From the NCBI GenBank assembly GCA_030998015.1, contig JARWMV010000235.1, positions 1,116,001 to 1,180,000 of the forward strand: DNA of 64,000 nucleotides, given 5' to 3'. The notes below the pieces were generated by a model that was not told the origin of the DNA, did not search any database, and saw only the letters and a program-made list of their open reading frames with translations. Shown here one piece after another: positions 22,413 to 34,736 of this stretch; the first letter of the stretch is position 1, and each line of letters begins with the position of its first letter. The position numbers and the translations under genes were made by a program. This DNA comes from Ceratorhiza oryzae-sativae (lineage: Eukaryota > Basidiomycota > Agaricomycetes > Cantharellales > Ceratobasidiaceae).

Positions 22413-24056
22413 ATGAGTGGCGTCATAGACTCGGTGCTAGCGTCTGTTACGGTCTTGAAAGCCGCGTTGCGAACGTTCATCCAGCTCTCTAAAGATTACA
22501 ACACCCTATCCGCGAGAATTTCGGCTTCGCCTGGTATTCCATCTCTTCCGACAACTCGCTCGCACTGGCAAGAGACTATACCTGAATCTGCTCGTCTGCT
22601 TCATGCTTCAGCTACACCTTTGCCAGACCACGCAGACATCGTCATCATCGGAAGTGGTATAACTGGCACCCTGGTCGCTCGGGCGCTCCTGGAACATCCC
22701 AACGCGTTCGACCTGAAAATAGTCATGGCCGAAGCTCGAGACATTTGTGCAGGCGCGACGAGCCGAAACGGAGGTCACATCAAATGTGATCCACACCTGA
22801 TTTACCACAAACACAGGATTCAGCACGGACGAGAATTTGCCGAAAAGGCGACGAGGTTTTCGATGGCTCACGTGGATGAACTGATTCGAATATCGGAAAA
22901 AGTTGGAGGTACTGAGAAGACTGAGGCTAGGCGCGTCGAGACTGTGGACGCGTATTTCGATCGGGAATCGTTTGCGCGAGCGTGCGCAAAAGCCAAGAAG
23001 TTCGAGGAAGATATGCCCATAGAGAGCAAGGGTATTATGGTTCTTGGCCCCGATGAGGCTCAAGCGGTATGTCTGGCTTTTTTAAAAAAAATTTGAACGC
23101 TGAATTTCATGCCCCTACAGAAATACGGACTGTCATCTATCTGTGTTGGGGCCATTGTCGGTCACGCCGGCGCGATCAACCCGTACAAACTGGTCATCGC
23201 GCTGTTGACGTCATTCGAAGACAAATATCCAGATAGGTGCGTGTTGACCATCAAGTAAATCAATCACAGGCCAACCTATCTCAAGGTTCACCCTCGTCTC
23301 AAACTGTCCAACGTCCAACATCACACAACCCTCCCAGGACCACCCATTCTACACCCTAACGACTCCAAAAGGCACAATAACAACACCACATATCATTCAC
23401 GCCACCAATGCTCACGCCGCACACCTCGTCCGGGTCTTCGGTCTAAAATCTTCCCCCTGCGCCAGGTCATGACGGCTCAGACACATGTTCTTTCCCAACC
23501 ACCCAACCCACCAGGGATGCGCTCCTTCTCATTTTTGTATGCTGAAGGATTCGACTACCTCACACAACGTCCAGATGGAACCATATGCTTGGAGGCGGGT
23601 TCGCGCAGGGTCCTGGACAGGGCATGGCCGAAGTCGGGATCCCAACGGATGATTCATATGACACGGCTACTGCCTCTCACGTTTGCGGGCCTGAACGTCC
23701 TGTTCAAACCTTTGAACCAAGGCCAATCTTCCAGCGTCGAGTCTATCTGGTCCGGGTCCATTGGTGTTTCAGCGGATATGCTGCCCTGGGTCGGTCGTTT
23801 GCCCGTGTCTATCACGGGCCGAAGCGCCCACCAGCTAGTTCACAGTCTTGGAAAATCGCTTCACCAGGCGAGTGGATTTCGGCGGGATAGCGGCGAGGGG
23901 ATGGTCAACGCCCCGCTTTGTGCCAAGGCGCTCGCGATGATGATCCTGAAACCCAACGAGGAGGTTGGATCATGGTTCCCTAATGAAATGCGTGTCACAG
24001 AGAAACGGTGTCGGAAGGCTGATCCTAGCGGTATTTTAGAAGATATTTGGGACTAA
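22413..24056 (+). CDS. FAD-dependent oxidoreductase (DAO family)
   Basis: Flavoenzyme of the D-amino-acid oxidase/GlpO type; substrate not deducible. The ATG at 22413 starts exon 1 (to 23066); exon 2 is 23121-23236 and a third runs to 24056. The Rossmann motif HADIVIIGSGITGTLVARAL binds FAD; CAGATSRNGGHIK, GAIVGHAGAINPYKLV and the C-terminal SGEGMVNAPLCAKAL are characteristic. The last exon changes frame several times (near 23430, 23589, 23685, 23825 and 23890). Fragments VMTAQTHVLSQ, GGGFAQGPGQGMAEVG and SPGEWISAG are in different frames yet colinear with one normal protein. Either base-calling errors or recent inactivation would explain this. Confidence 0.8.
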
Positions 24057-25007
24057 GAGTCACCTTGTGTGTGGTCGCCTAAAATCTTTTTAGCATCGAC
24101 TTAGCAATCAGACCTATAATGATAAGAATTTGTGCGCATATATTCTCATACCCAATCCGTGTAGTTCCATTCAGGAATACCCGTGAGCGCCGCAGCAATT
24201 CCCACTGCATGTGTCCCCTCGGCCTGTTCGGTGACGTGGTAGTATAAATGCTTATGCACCCCAATCCCTTCAGCGCGATATTCCTAAAGATGTCGCTCCT
24301 GAAGGCTGGTGCTAGTTGCACAGGCCCGATCGCCTTGTACGAAGTTGCGCAAATGATTTGATAGGTTGACGATTGAAGGCGCATGCTCAGGAAGTTATAA
24401 ATGCCGTGAATAAAATTGTTACGACACGATTATTCAGGATCTGATCGTTCAGAAGAAAAAGCGTTTAGCCGATCATATTGTTGTTAAAACTACTGGGGTT
24501 ATATCCGCCTGTTCTCTATGGCCCACATACAAGTGTGCACCCTAGGCCCGGGCACCGCCGCCAAGCTGTTTTGTCGACAGCCTTCTGCTGGGGCGAAGTC
24601 TTGATCGGACACCAAGTCCCACGAAAGCAATGCTTCGAAGGATAGACACACTTCGCCAATGGGCACGTAAGCTGATCTGGAAGATATGCATATATCGGGG
24701 TGCTGCAAAAATAGACTGCAACAAACAAAGCTCTGCAAAGTTTTTATTCTTTTAATTATATATGAAATACACAGCTACTACATCGCTGTGCTTGGTGTCG
24801 CTATCTGTGTCAACCCAGAAGGGTGTTTTTATCTTTCATCGAAAAATGGTTGCCTGGCTTGGCTCCAATATACCTTGCGTTGGGCCGATAAGATGTGGTG
24901 CGGAGCGCCCAGTTACACACGGGCGTGGAACACGCCTCGATACCGCCCGGCAAAGGCAATGAAGCATAAGAGCCCCACATTCTAGTTCCTGGGCGAGCAC
25001 TCGCACA
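24057..25007. other. Intergenic between FAD oxidoreductase and P450
   Basis: AT-richer. One ATG-initiated minus-strand ORF (24384-24079, 101 aa) ends in a hydrophobic segment (ICAQILIIIGLIAKSML), but has no recognisable family and is not claimed. The right part should contain the P450 promoter. Confidence 0.4.
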
Positions 25008-27412
25008 ATGTCGCTCCTTGAGTTTTTGCTAGCTTCCACCGGAGTTCTTGTACTCTACAAGTTCATCCAAATGATCCTGATGGGTCGACGACTGAAAGCC
25101 CATAGCTATATGATCTGCTCTGATGAGTATGGGCCTTTTTATAATAATTTTGCGATAAGATCGGCTCAAAACGCGACAGAACTAAATGGCGAGTTATAGT
25201 TCCTAGTTGGTTGGACATCCCAGGAGTTGTCCATGGGAACATGCACCCATTGCGAGTGAAACATTTAGGTGAATTCGACTATATTATGCGACTTTATTTG
25301 TTCATACAGACCGATCTACGAAATCAGAATTTGACCGAGCAGGAATGGAAGCACACGTCCAGGTTTCGCTGGAGAAACCAAATTCCCCAGCGACTTCATT
25401 GCCGATCCGGACGCGATCAAGGTTGGCCCGTTATTTATGAAACTTTGATACTATGTTTCTACTAAACCATATAGGAAATCACTCGCCCAAAAGCCCCTTT
25501 CATTAAGGACACCAAAGCAGTGCAGTCGTTAGTGGGAATGTACGGACCTAACCTAGCGACCACTGAAGGGGAGAGTTGGAAGCGGCATCGCAGAATCACT
25601 CAAAAAGCCTTCTCGGAGGTGAGTAGATCGCCCAGCCGCCTATGCTTTTGTCGAAATTCATTGCTAAATACACAGGAGAATAATCGTTTGGTGTGGTTCG
25701 AGTCTACCCTAGCCGCCAATGAACTGTTTGATATCTGGGATGAGAAGGAGGGGCGCGAGATCTATCTACCCAGTGCGAACGTGATAACTGAAACGGCAAG
25801 AGACTTAATACCTAGGGCAGCATTTGAACTAAGCGTATTTTGCAGATCGCTCTCATGGTAATTTCGGCAGCGGCATTGGGTCAGCGGATGTCTTGGGGTG
25901 AAAGGGCAAACAATGCTTTACCTCCAGGGTATACCCTCTCATTCCAGCGAGCGATAACCACTGTATCGAAGAACATCATTACGAGGTGAGAATTAAAGCC
26001 ACTCGCGAAGCTAGGTTATAACTTTCGCTGGACATGGCAGAGCCGTTACCCCTCGCTGGGTTGAAAGGTGGTTTAAGAATACGCGAACCATGGCGGAGGG
26101 GTATGAAGAGTTTGGGGTGAGTGGATTCAAACCTGTGTAACTAGAACTAAATATGAGATAACAGAGGTATTTGCGAGACATGATCAATACCTACAGAACC
26201 AAAGGAAATATTGACCATCAACTCACTGGAACGGAAGGACTTGGGTTGGCCCCAACTGAAACCTTGTTCGAACTAATAATGAACGCAAGTGACGAGGCCT
26301 TAACTGGGGACCAAGGCAAATTACTAACAGACGAGGAAGTGACCGGCAAGTGTCAGCCTTATTTCTGTTTATTCATTTATCTGACGCTGCGCTGAAATAG
26401 GCAATGCTTTTCTATTTCTGATGGCCGGTCATGAGGTAATGTTTGTTCTTAGTATAAATGAGTTCTTCTGAAACAAGGGTGATTACGGCTTAGACAACAG
26501 CACATGCTGTGTCATTTAGCCTTGGGTTCTTGGCGCTGTATCCAGAGATCCAGGAAGAGGTATACGGACAGATCATGAAGGTCCTTGGATCACGTAAACA
26601 TCTGGTGAAGCCCTTACCGTTGTACCCCTCTGTGACCCCGCTAATACGTTAGGTTTTAATAAGGAATACAATGATATGGGAGACCTCAAGCTTGTAACAG
26701 GTAGCTTCTACGAAGCACTGCGCATGTATCCACTAGTCGGTCATCGCATCCACTACGTCGTGTATCTGCTATTTAACTCATGCGCTTCGACTTAGGCACC
26801 TCGTCTTGCAAGGATCTCAGAGCAAGACTCAGTTATAAGCGTTGCACGAAACGATTCAAGGGGCGATGAAAACAGACGTGAGACCTTGTTCGTTCCGAAG
26901 GGTTCGCGAGTTGTTATTGCTATAGCAGCAGTTCACTATAACCGTAAGTCACCCAATGCGCGTAAGCGAATCCATGTGACCATTGTTTTGACCCAGCGCA
27001 ATATTGGCCAAATCCGGAAGAATTCCGCCCTTCAAGATTTGCTGATGTCTACAACAAGGACGCATTTCTTGCCTTTGGAGCAGGCCGTAGAGCATGTATA
27101 GGTAGAAAGTAGGTGCAACAGTCAGTGCCATTATCCATAACGGATTAACCACCCTCTGGCAGGTTTGCCGAGACCGAAGGTACTGCTTTGCTAGCGGCCA
27201 TACTGTCGCAATATAAGGTGTCAGTAGACCACTCAAAATTTCTGGATATCCCCGGAGAAACGCACTTGGTGAGAGCCAGGCATTGGTCCCCACCGCCTAT
27301 GGAGTGTTTGATGGGTTTTATCCAGGCGCGTCGTGAGCGGTTTTTGAACCCGTCATATTCTATGAGCTTGTCCCCCGAAAACATGCCGCTGGTATTCAAA
27401 CGAAGGGTTTAG
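25008..27412 (+). CDS. Cytochrome P450 monooxygenase
   Basis: Haem-thiolate monooxygenase with an N-terminal membrane anchor (MSLLEFLLASTGVLVLYKF). Motifs in order: WKRHRRITQKAFSE (C-helix), AGHETTAHAVSF (I-helix AGxET), EALRMYP (ExxR), FRPSRFAD (PERF-like) and haem loop FGAGRRACIG with the cysteine ligand. More than ten short introns are present, and the end (ENMPLVFKRRV) is at 27412. A 1-nt loss in an A run at 25380-25382 separates VSLEKP from KFPSDFIADPDAIK. Exon limits between 25150 and 25320 are unclear. The CYP family and substrate cannot be assigned. Confidence 0.88.
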
Positions 27413-28031
27413 TACGTAAATATTCTAAAGTGACGTACTTTGAGGAGCTTATTGACTTGCACAGATGGTAAGTCTGCTGACGGGGCAAATATTGTATACA
27501 ATTTATCTACATAATTGGCGCATGAAGTACAAAGTGTTCAAAGTGACTCAATCACGTTGACCTACAACCAATTGTAGCACACGTAAATTTTAAGTTCATT
27601 CTAGCGTCCGACAGCACCCAGGTGGCATATATATCCTACCATCGATTGTAGAATATACTGAAATGCATTTGATGCGTTTGTGACTCCCGGACACTCCCAA
27701 ACGTTATATAACAACGCGCGACACGTGACTTCAAGTGAATCTCCGAGCGCTTGGTGTGCTATCTGGATCCAACAAGGAAGACCGAAGGCCAGATGCGCTT
27801 CGTCAAAATACATAGTTGCCCAATTCACATGCTCGGCTTCCGAATGACGGGGTGATTGGCTGAGAAGGAAACTGCGGCGAGCGCGGTCCGCCTTTCTCGT
27901 GATGCATCCCCCTAATCGGACTTCTTTTCTCCTTTAATTGACTGCTCCATCCAGCTGCTGCTCGCTGACACAGGGCCCTTTTCGCCTATAAAACCACGGT
28001 TACTCGGCTACAAGCAACTTATGAAGCTACT
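27413..28031. promoter_or_regulatory. Intergenic with TATA box for the GH28 gene
   Basis: TATAAAA at 27987-27993 lies about 40 bases before the GH28 ATG. The rest has no recognised gene. Confidence 0.5.
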
Positions 28032-29721
28032 ATGCTTTCCACAACCGCCTGGTATTTCTTTGCCCATGTTCTACTATACTCTCTATTAGCCCCGGCCAAT
28101 GCTGGTACCATGGAAAAGCGTGGCTCCCAATGCATTTTGGCTCCAGGAGGTGTCGGGATAGACGATTCTGCAGCAGTTCTTAGCGCCTTTGAACAATGTG
28201 GACACAACGGGCATATCGTCTTCCAGAATGCGACCTTTCATATTGAAAAGGTTATGAACACAACTGGATTGGTAAATTGTGTTGTTGACGTTAAGGGAAC
28301 CCTACTAGTAAGTCCTATTCCAAGCCTTTCTCATGATACCGATTGACATTGGTCGGATACAGTGGGGCACAAATATATCCTATTGGCTAAACAACAGTCT
28401 GCCGGTCGGATATCAAAACCAAACATCCGCCTGGTTTTTAGGTGGCACTAATCTGACAATGCGGGGGTTCGGCTATGGGACATTAGACGGAAACGGGCAG
28501 GTGAGTATACATGTCACCCTTGAGCATCTATGGTTACCCCCTTCCGAACACGATAGAAATGGTAGCAATTGGTTTTATACGCAATAATCCACTGACGTGA
28601 CCGACTCATTACTAGGTATGACTATACGAAAGGAGTGTCGAACTTGGCCGGTCGGCCCCACGCCCTTACGATCTGGAATACCAAACAATCCCTATTCCAG
28701 GGACTCAGATTTGTACAGAGTCAGATGTGGTGAGCATCATCGCGAACCGGATTTATCGCCGGCATTGCACGACTGACATTATATTTAGGACAATGACCGT
28801 GAAGGACTCCGAAGATGTACTTCTGGAGAACATCTTCGTCTCAAGTCGTTCAAGTAACTCGTACCCAGCGAGAAATACTGACGGAGCAGATACAATTGCC
28901 TCTAATAGAATCACTTTCCGCGGTTGGGAAATCGACAACGGTGATGATAGCATTGGTGGGACTCAGCTTCTTTGGTAGCATTTACAATTCGCATTAATTA
29001 CGTTGTCAGCTCTCAAGGCCAACTCAACCAACATTGTTATGGAAAACATGGTGTTGCGCGGAGGTTTGGGGATTGCCATCGGATCAATTGGTAGGGATTC
29101 TCTTGACCTGTTGACGATCCACTTACTATCTAGTTCAGGTCAGTACCTTGGCATCAACGAATACGTCGAAAACGTCGTTGCACGGAATATCACATGCCTA
29201 GGCACTCGGTACGCTGGATATATCAAAACATGGACCGGGATTCAACAGGGCTATCCTCCAAATGGAGGGGGCGGCGGAACCGGAGTGGTTCGAAATATTA
29301 GTTAGTCTTCAGGCGTTTCCATGAATGTGTGGCTTACGGTCTCTTCGACAGCATGGAAGGACTTTCATCTCGTTGATGTTTACCAGCAGCCTGTCCAATT
29401 GACACAGTGTACCTCCTTCTCAGGGGCTACAGGTGGTTGCGATACCTCCACCCTCAAGATCTCTGATGTCACTTGGGGTACGTATTTCATCGATATCCCA
29501 TTCGATACGCCTACAGTTTCTACCCGATCCCATGCGCAGGTCCAATGACAGGGAATATAACGTCCAATACCCTCGCACGTCTACAATGTAGCGGCGCCGC
29601 TCCATGCGAGAATGTTCGCTTTGACGAAATGAACAGTGTCAAGGTAAATGGAACCGCAGCACTAATCAAGTGCAGCAACGTTGCCAGTCCGATTGGATTC
29701 AACTGTACCAGCGGCCTGTAA
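28032..29721 (+). CDS. Secreted glycoside hydrolase family 28 (pectinase, exo-polygalacturonase-like)
   Basis: Secreted pectin-degrading enzyme of 416 aa. Exons: 28032-28307, 28363-28500, 28557-28561, 28616-28729, 28789-28955, 29010-29090, 29139-29300, 29352-29477 and 29540-29721; their sum is divisible by three. Signal peptide MLSTTAWYFFAHVLLYSLL. GH28 signatures: GYGTLDGNGQ, ARNTDGAD, NGDDSI and GYIKTW. The usual Gly-His-Gly site reads GLGIAIGSIG, without His. The third exon is only 5 nt (AAATG) between 56-nt and 54-nt introns, and supplies Lys and part of the Trp in NGQKWYD. The C-terminal Cys pairs (QCTSFSG, LQCSGAAPC, KCS) are family-like. A truncated copy lies at 33.6-34.2 kb. Confidence 0.92.
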
Positions 29722-30229
29722 CCATATGTACACTGAATTAAGACACGGAGATCTAAAACATCAATATATTGGTGGCGCCTGGCATACATACATTTGTTTG
29801 ACCATGGCACTACTGGACCTGGACTAACCCCACCAACGAACACCGGCGTTTGACATGTGTGGACCACTAAACTCTGTTTAACGTATCAATTGCCCGCTCG
29901 TATGACATCCCTGCCTCCGAGCCTGCTATCAACTTGGCTCGATGCTGACAAAACGGTCACGATCCGCGAACGTTGCCATAGGGAACGTATTATATAAATG
30001 CTGGCCAATTGCAAATTGGATCTCGCCCCTTAGCCATTCACTGTAACTAGATGTCTCGTCAGCACAATGACCTCATATGTTCTATGTACAGCTTTAAGGC
30101 CCTCTTCGTCAGCTGTGAGGCGTCGGAGAGATTTTTATATCGAGGCCTTCGTTCGACGCACTCTCTCCACCCGCTTCCAGGCCAGATTGCTGGTTTTTTG
30201 AGTACCGTCCTGACTCGACTGGATAGCTC
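29722..30229. repeat. Upstream region of DUF6533-A, duplicated at 34171-34736
   Basis: Intergenic between GH28 and DUF6533-A. Stretches recur in the same order before DUF6533-B, for example GATGTCTCGTCAGCAC here and GGACGTCTCGTCAGCAC there. This marks both as copies of one duplicated unit. Confidence 0.65.
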
Positions 30230-31973
30230 ATGAACTTTCCTCTGGATACCGCCTCTGCTTCGCACGAGTTAGAGCTGGGTGTATTCTACCTGTTTATCAT
30301 CAAGTATGTCAGCCTTTCGCTAATTTGTTCTGTTGTAACGTCGCTAATGTTTTTTTTGGTAAGGAATCTAAGCAGTAAGCCGCCTACGAATAACCTAAAC
30401 CCAGTTGCTGACTCCCCCCGCCAGTTGCGGGCTTCTGTCTCCTCACCTATGACCATGCGTTGACATTCTCCGATGAGGTATGCACCTTTATCTTTCAGGG
30501 CTTAATGCCTCGTCGACACATCACCTAGGTTCGATTAGTTTGGAAACAAAAATGGTCAACGGTGTCCACGGTCTTCATACTAGTAAGGGGATTTACTATC
30601 TCAGTATTCATCCGTATTCTCAGCTATTGCCTTCGTTAGAATCGATATCTTGCTCCCCTTGTTGTTATTTTAGACGTAGGTTTTTATCTATTCTCTGCGT
30701 CGGATTCACCTCTGTGCCAACTAATGTACTCTCGAGTAGCTCTACAATGTGGGGGTATTTCCGAATCGTATCTCACAGTCATTGTAAGCCCACGCTCTGT
30801 TTATGCGGCCTGTACGGCTGTTGGTCCGCAAGCTTGGTTTATCCACGCATACATCTAGTTGCATTACCTGGTACTACGTGGAAACTATTTTAGTCATAGC
30901 ATGCTATGCTCTGGTCCATACAATCGTAGTTCTCAGGGTTAGTTTTGATAACTGACCGTCGTTCAGGTCTTTCGTCTTAATCATTATTTTCGGCTCTAGG
31001 TGTATGCGATCTGGGGTCGACCAAGATGGCTGTTGCTTACTCTTTCAGCTCTATTTACACTATATATAGTGGCAGTAACCGTCGTAAGTTTGGACCTTGA
31101 TAGTATTTCAAAGACTGATATAGACCGGTGCGATATATTCTTGGGATACTACCATGCTTAGATGGTAAATATCTTCCAGGCCAAGGCTTCGTGTAGGTCC
31201 TCTTCCAGTGTCATTTGCTCAGCCGAGAGCTTATTCTGTTCCAGCTACCGTGCATTATGACTCAACCTTGCGGAGTTGCACCATGCGCCCCTTGTCTACG
31301 ACGTATGTTTTCGTAATGATCCACCCATCATAAACTAATCGGATCATTGAACGTAGGTGGGTGTGCGGACTGCCTCTCTTGTTCTTTGAATCTTTTCTAT
31401 TTATCCTCACCTTGGTGAAGATCGTGGAGCACTCGAGGGCGGAGTTTAATACTCCTATCCTGCATATACTTTTTCGTGACGGTGTGGGCGGCCTATTGCC
31501 AATAATAACACCATGCTGATTGTGCTGTTAGGGATAGCGTGTTTCGCCGTAATTGTCTCTTGCACTTTACTTAGTACACTATTATGGCTGGAGGCTGGAT
31601 TAAAGGGGCTCCCAAAGTGGTGAGTCATTTATTTGTGATCTATTTTACTACCCGTTTTTGCCTGACTATACTTTTCACTAGTTTTTTGGTTTCTGTAGCA
31701 GAAACTATGGGTGCGCGGCTTGTGCTCAACCTTAGAAGCTCGCGACGTGAAGAGATCGCGCAACCAGTAGATGAACCTAGGACAGAAAGCACCGCGGGAT
31801 ATGAGCTACGAGCAAGGAACGCGGCTCCCCCATTACCCACGACAGGCTGTTTGACCTTTGGCTCTATCCATGGCGATGGTGGATATCAGGGAGAGGTGTA
31901 TGAATCTGCGCGGGTTCTAGTGGAGTTGAACCAGATGAAGAGCAGTGTCCCAAATGCTAAAGGGTATGTATGA
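30230..31973 (+). CDS. DUF6533-family multi-pass membrane protein, copy A
   Basis: Predicted membrane protein of about 342 aa with roughly seven hydrophobic segments. DUF6533 proteins are expanded in Agaricomycetes; function unknown, topology receptor-like. Thirteen exons join in phase. The N-terminal block has YDHALTFSDE, VRLVWKQKWSTVSTVFIL and NRYLAPLVVILD, the family core. Later come AIWGRPRWLLL, HILFRDG and the conserved cytoplasmic start MGARLVLNLRSSRREE before a hydrophilic tail. Exon 2 is an 11-nt microexon (30364-30374) found at the same place in the other three copies. The ATG is at 30230 and no frame break is seen. It follows the GH28 gene in the same orientation. Confidence 0.88.
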
Positions 31974-33589
31974 ACGAACTTGGTAGCCGTTTTTCCATTT
32001 TGTGCGTTTCATAGTGGTACTGTATGCATTTGCTCGTCTTCACTATCAAGTCAGCTGTAAAAAAATACATAGTATTTCCTATGCCGGAAGTAGAGGCCCG
32101 TTCCCAAGCCAATTGATGTTAAGGGGCCGCACCGAACATGGTACTCACAACTGATTTCATCAGGACAAGCGTCAATCGCCATCGACATTTACATACTTCA
32201 AGAAGCATGTGTAGCTGGCGATCCGTGGCGTTGTTTACCTCGCACACACAAGCCGAGCTTCATGGAAATCTCCGAATAAATTTGACAAATTGCTTATTTG
32301 CGATGGGATGAATTGGATTTGTAGCTTAGTCCCGACCAGACTTCAAAGCGGCACATTCACCTCGTGGGCTTGCTGGCATACACAACAAGCATTGCACCAC
32401 AATCTCAATGAACCGCCAAGAGCATAGTGAAGTTGTGCACTTTGTCCGGAACCGCACGCCTCCTCCATACTCTCAGTTTTTAGCCCCAGTTTAACCGTTT
32501 AGTTGGCCTGGTCGTTCACAATCATACGTCTAGAATTCGATGCATGAAAGTGACTTTGCCAGGCCTGACACATACTCTGTCCATGAGGGTCTAACCCACA
32601 TTCAGGCGCCCGAACTGCAGCCATGAGGCACCCTCCCACGAACCCAGCTGAAATAGCATTTCTGGTAGACTGGCTTCACCAGGGCAGATCCCGCGCTCAT
32701 ATCGGCTCTTAGTTAGAAGCAATACATATGGTTGCCCTCAATTATGAACGATTTTGAGGATTTCGGTACGGTTTCAATAGAGTGCTACCATTCAGCTGAG
32801 CAAAATTGTGAAGAATTGAGTACGCCCTATACGGGACTCATTCCTCCCACAGGTGATATGCTTCCCTTTCGCATTTTGGTATTGCAAGCAAGTTCTAGTG
32901 AACGCCGTGGTGAATGTATTTTGTGGATTCGTGTATACAAGCAACGAGGCTGTTTGTAAGCACGAGAGGACGCATACATAAATAAACATTCTGGGTACAT
33001 AAATGGTGTATGAACTATCCAGTGGGCCACAGACTATGCCTTTAGCGCTTTAGGGCCGAATTCTAAGAATCTGCTGTAGAACAAGGTCATAGAATTATGT
33101 TTTGGGACGAGAACTGGCCGGGTTTCTGCCTAAATTCACCACGCACAAGGTTCGCCAACAATATCGTGTGTTGGTACCTGAAATATACACCCACATATGT
33201 CAGCACTATGCAAAAATTCTAAACTTGTTTGTGCTTCGACTTTGTTCTGGCACTTCTTGCCCCAAGGATTGACCCCACACATTTTATTCTAGTTTGTGGC
33301 GGCTCTGATCTAATACTTTGTTTGATCCTGACGCGAATGCGCTGAGGAGTGTATTCCCCGTAACCGGGCGTGTGGCCAAGGGGATCTATTTGAGCGATAT
33401 GTACACGGAAATGATCGCCGAATTTAGGAGATCATAGTGGTATGCATGACAATTTAATAGCTTCATATGTATGCTGGGTGCTTGCCTCAAAACGCTACTT
33501 GCGTGCAACTAAATATTGAAGTGAAATTCGAAGTAAATGTATCTGTTATGCGCTCAGAGCTCAATTTCAAGCTCCGTAAATTCTACAGG
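31974..33589. other. Long intergenic region after DUF6533-A
   Basis: No gene supported; ORFs are short and mostly lack an ATG. Part of it (about 33165-33290) reappears after DUF6533-B. Confidence 0.5.
33165..33290 (+). repeat. Duplicated downstream segment, copy 1 (copy 2 at 37600-37720)
   Basis: GGTACCTGAAATATACAC followed by TTGTGCTTCGACTTT and GCCCCAAGGATT is matched near 37600-37720 by GGTACCTGAAATACACAG, TTGTGCTTCGACTTT and GCCCCGAGGATT. The block duplication therefore extends past the DUF6533 genes. Confidence 0.7.
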
Positions 33590-34170
33590 CTCACAGTTTC
33601 TACCTCATGGCACATGGATGTCCAATAACAGGAACTCAGCCTTTGGACGCACCACGGAAGAGAGGAGAGAAAAATAAATAAATAAAATGAAATATCGATA
33701 CATGGCCGTAATAAAACCGGGGGGATTAAATACCGTCTGAGGATGCGAAAGGACCGGAGTGGGGGATACTGAGGCACCAGAGGCGCAAGAGAAGGCTCGC
33801 GCGTCAGGTGACAAACTTGACTTAAAGTCGGCGTGGTATGTTGCGCAAGTGAAAAAGAAGAGATGTAGTAAACACTTGTACGTGTGACGAGCAATGGTGG
33901 AGAGGGCGAGAAATCAGCATGCGCGCTAAAGGAACACGTGACGTGAGGGGGCTAAGTCCCAACTACGGGCCTCCGCACACTACGGATCGCACTCTCCTAA
34001 CACAACGCAGCAGTATAACCTCATGCCTCAATTTGGTAGTTCCGCTCCATACGAGAACGTCCACTTCAATCGAGTGAATGGTGTCGGTGTCTTGGAGACC
34101 GGGACTGAGGTGGGGATCGAGTGCAGCGACCTTATCAGCCCGATCGGGTTCAATTCCACCAAGGGATTGC
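33590..34170 (+). pseudogene. C-terminal remnant of a GH28 gene, disrupted by an insert
   Basis: Two blocks match the 3' end of the intact GH28 gene. 33590-33635 matches the last intron acceptor and the start of the last exon; 34009-34170 matches the final exon (PYENVHFNRVNG, IECSDLISPIGFNSTKGL). About 370 bases separate them and have no counterpart in the intact gene. The stop after the terminal GL is also lost (TAA to CAA), and no upstream GH28 exons were found. This is a dead copy left by tandem duplication. Confidence 0.8.
33636..34008. other. About 370-bp insertion in the GH28 remnant
   Basis: Sequence present between the two GH28-like blocks and absent from the intact gene. It contains an AAATAAATAAATAAAAT run. 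I see no terminal inverted repeats, target-site duplication or ORF of a mobile element, so its nature is open. Confidence 0.45.
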
Positions 34171-34736
34171 AACTATATATATACAGAACGAGGATATGGA
34201 GATCTGCAGAATCCAATCTCCAGTAGCGCAGAAAGCGACGGCATTGTATATACATTTGATCAGAGTGCCACTGGACCTGAACTAAACCCACAGGCATGTG
34301 CTCCTATTTGAAAAGTACAAACGACCATGCCGCCTACGAACTGACCGTGTGATTCGATCAAATTCAATGTGCTAGTGGCGTTATAGCGTGGCATCCTCAG
34401 CTAAGAACCCTCAACCAACTCCGTTGGACGTTTACAAAACGGCGACGATCCGTAAATGTTGCTACAGGGAATACTATGGTAGATAAATCCCATCTCGTGA
34501 TCGTTACAGAATCGATCCCTCTCGTGACCCTCTTCGTTTGGCTGGGGTCGGACGTCTCGTCAGCACAGTGGCTTCACGTGTTTTAAGTATAGTTTGGAGG
34601 CCCTCTTTTCCAGGTACCAGGTCTCGGACGGATATATACATTGAGGCCCGCATTCATTTTCTGAGCGGTCTCTCGATAATCCTCCAGGCTTCGCCACTGG
34701 CTTCTTGGGCACTTCCCTGATCCAACTTGGTAACCC

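Noticed and set aside
24079..24384. ATG-initiated minus-strand ORF of 101 codons with a hydrophobic C-terminus
   Set aside because: No recognisable family or splice-linked context; not strong enough to call a gene without RNA evidence.
33583..33894. Minus-strand ORFs inside the GH28 remnant insert
   Set aside because: Short, without motifs, and crossing the boundary between GH28-derived and inserted sequence.
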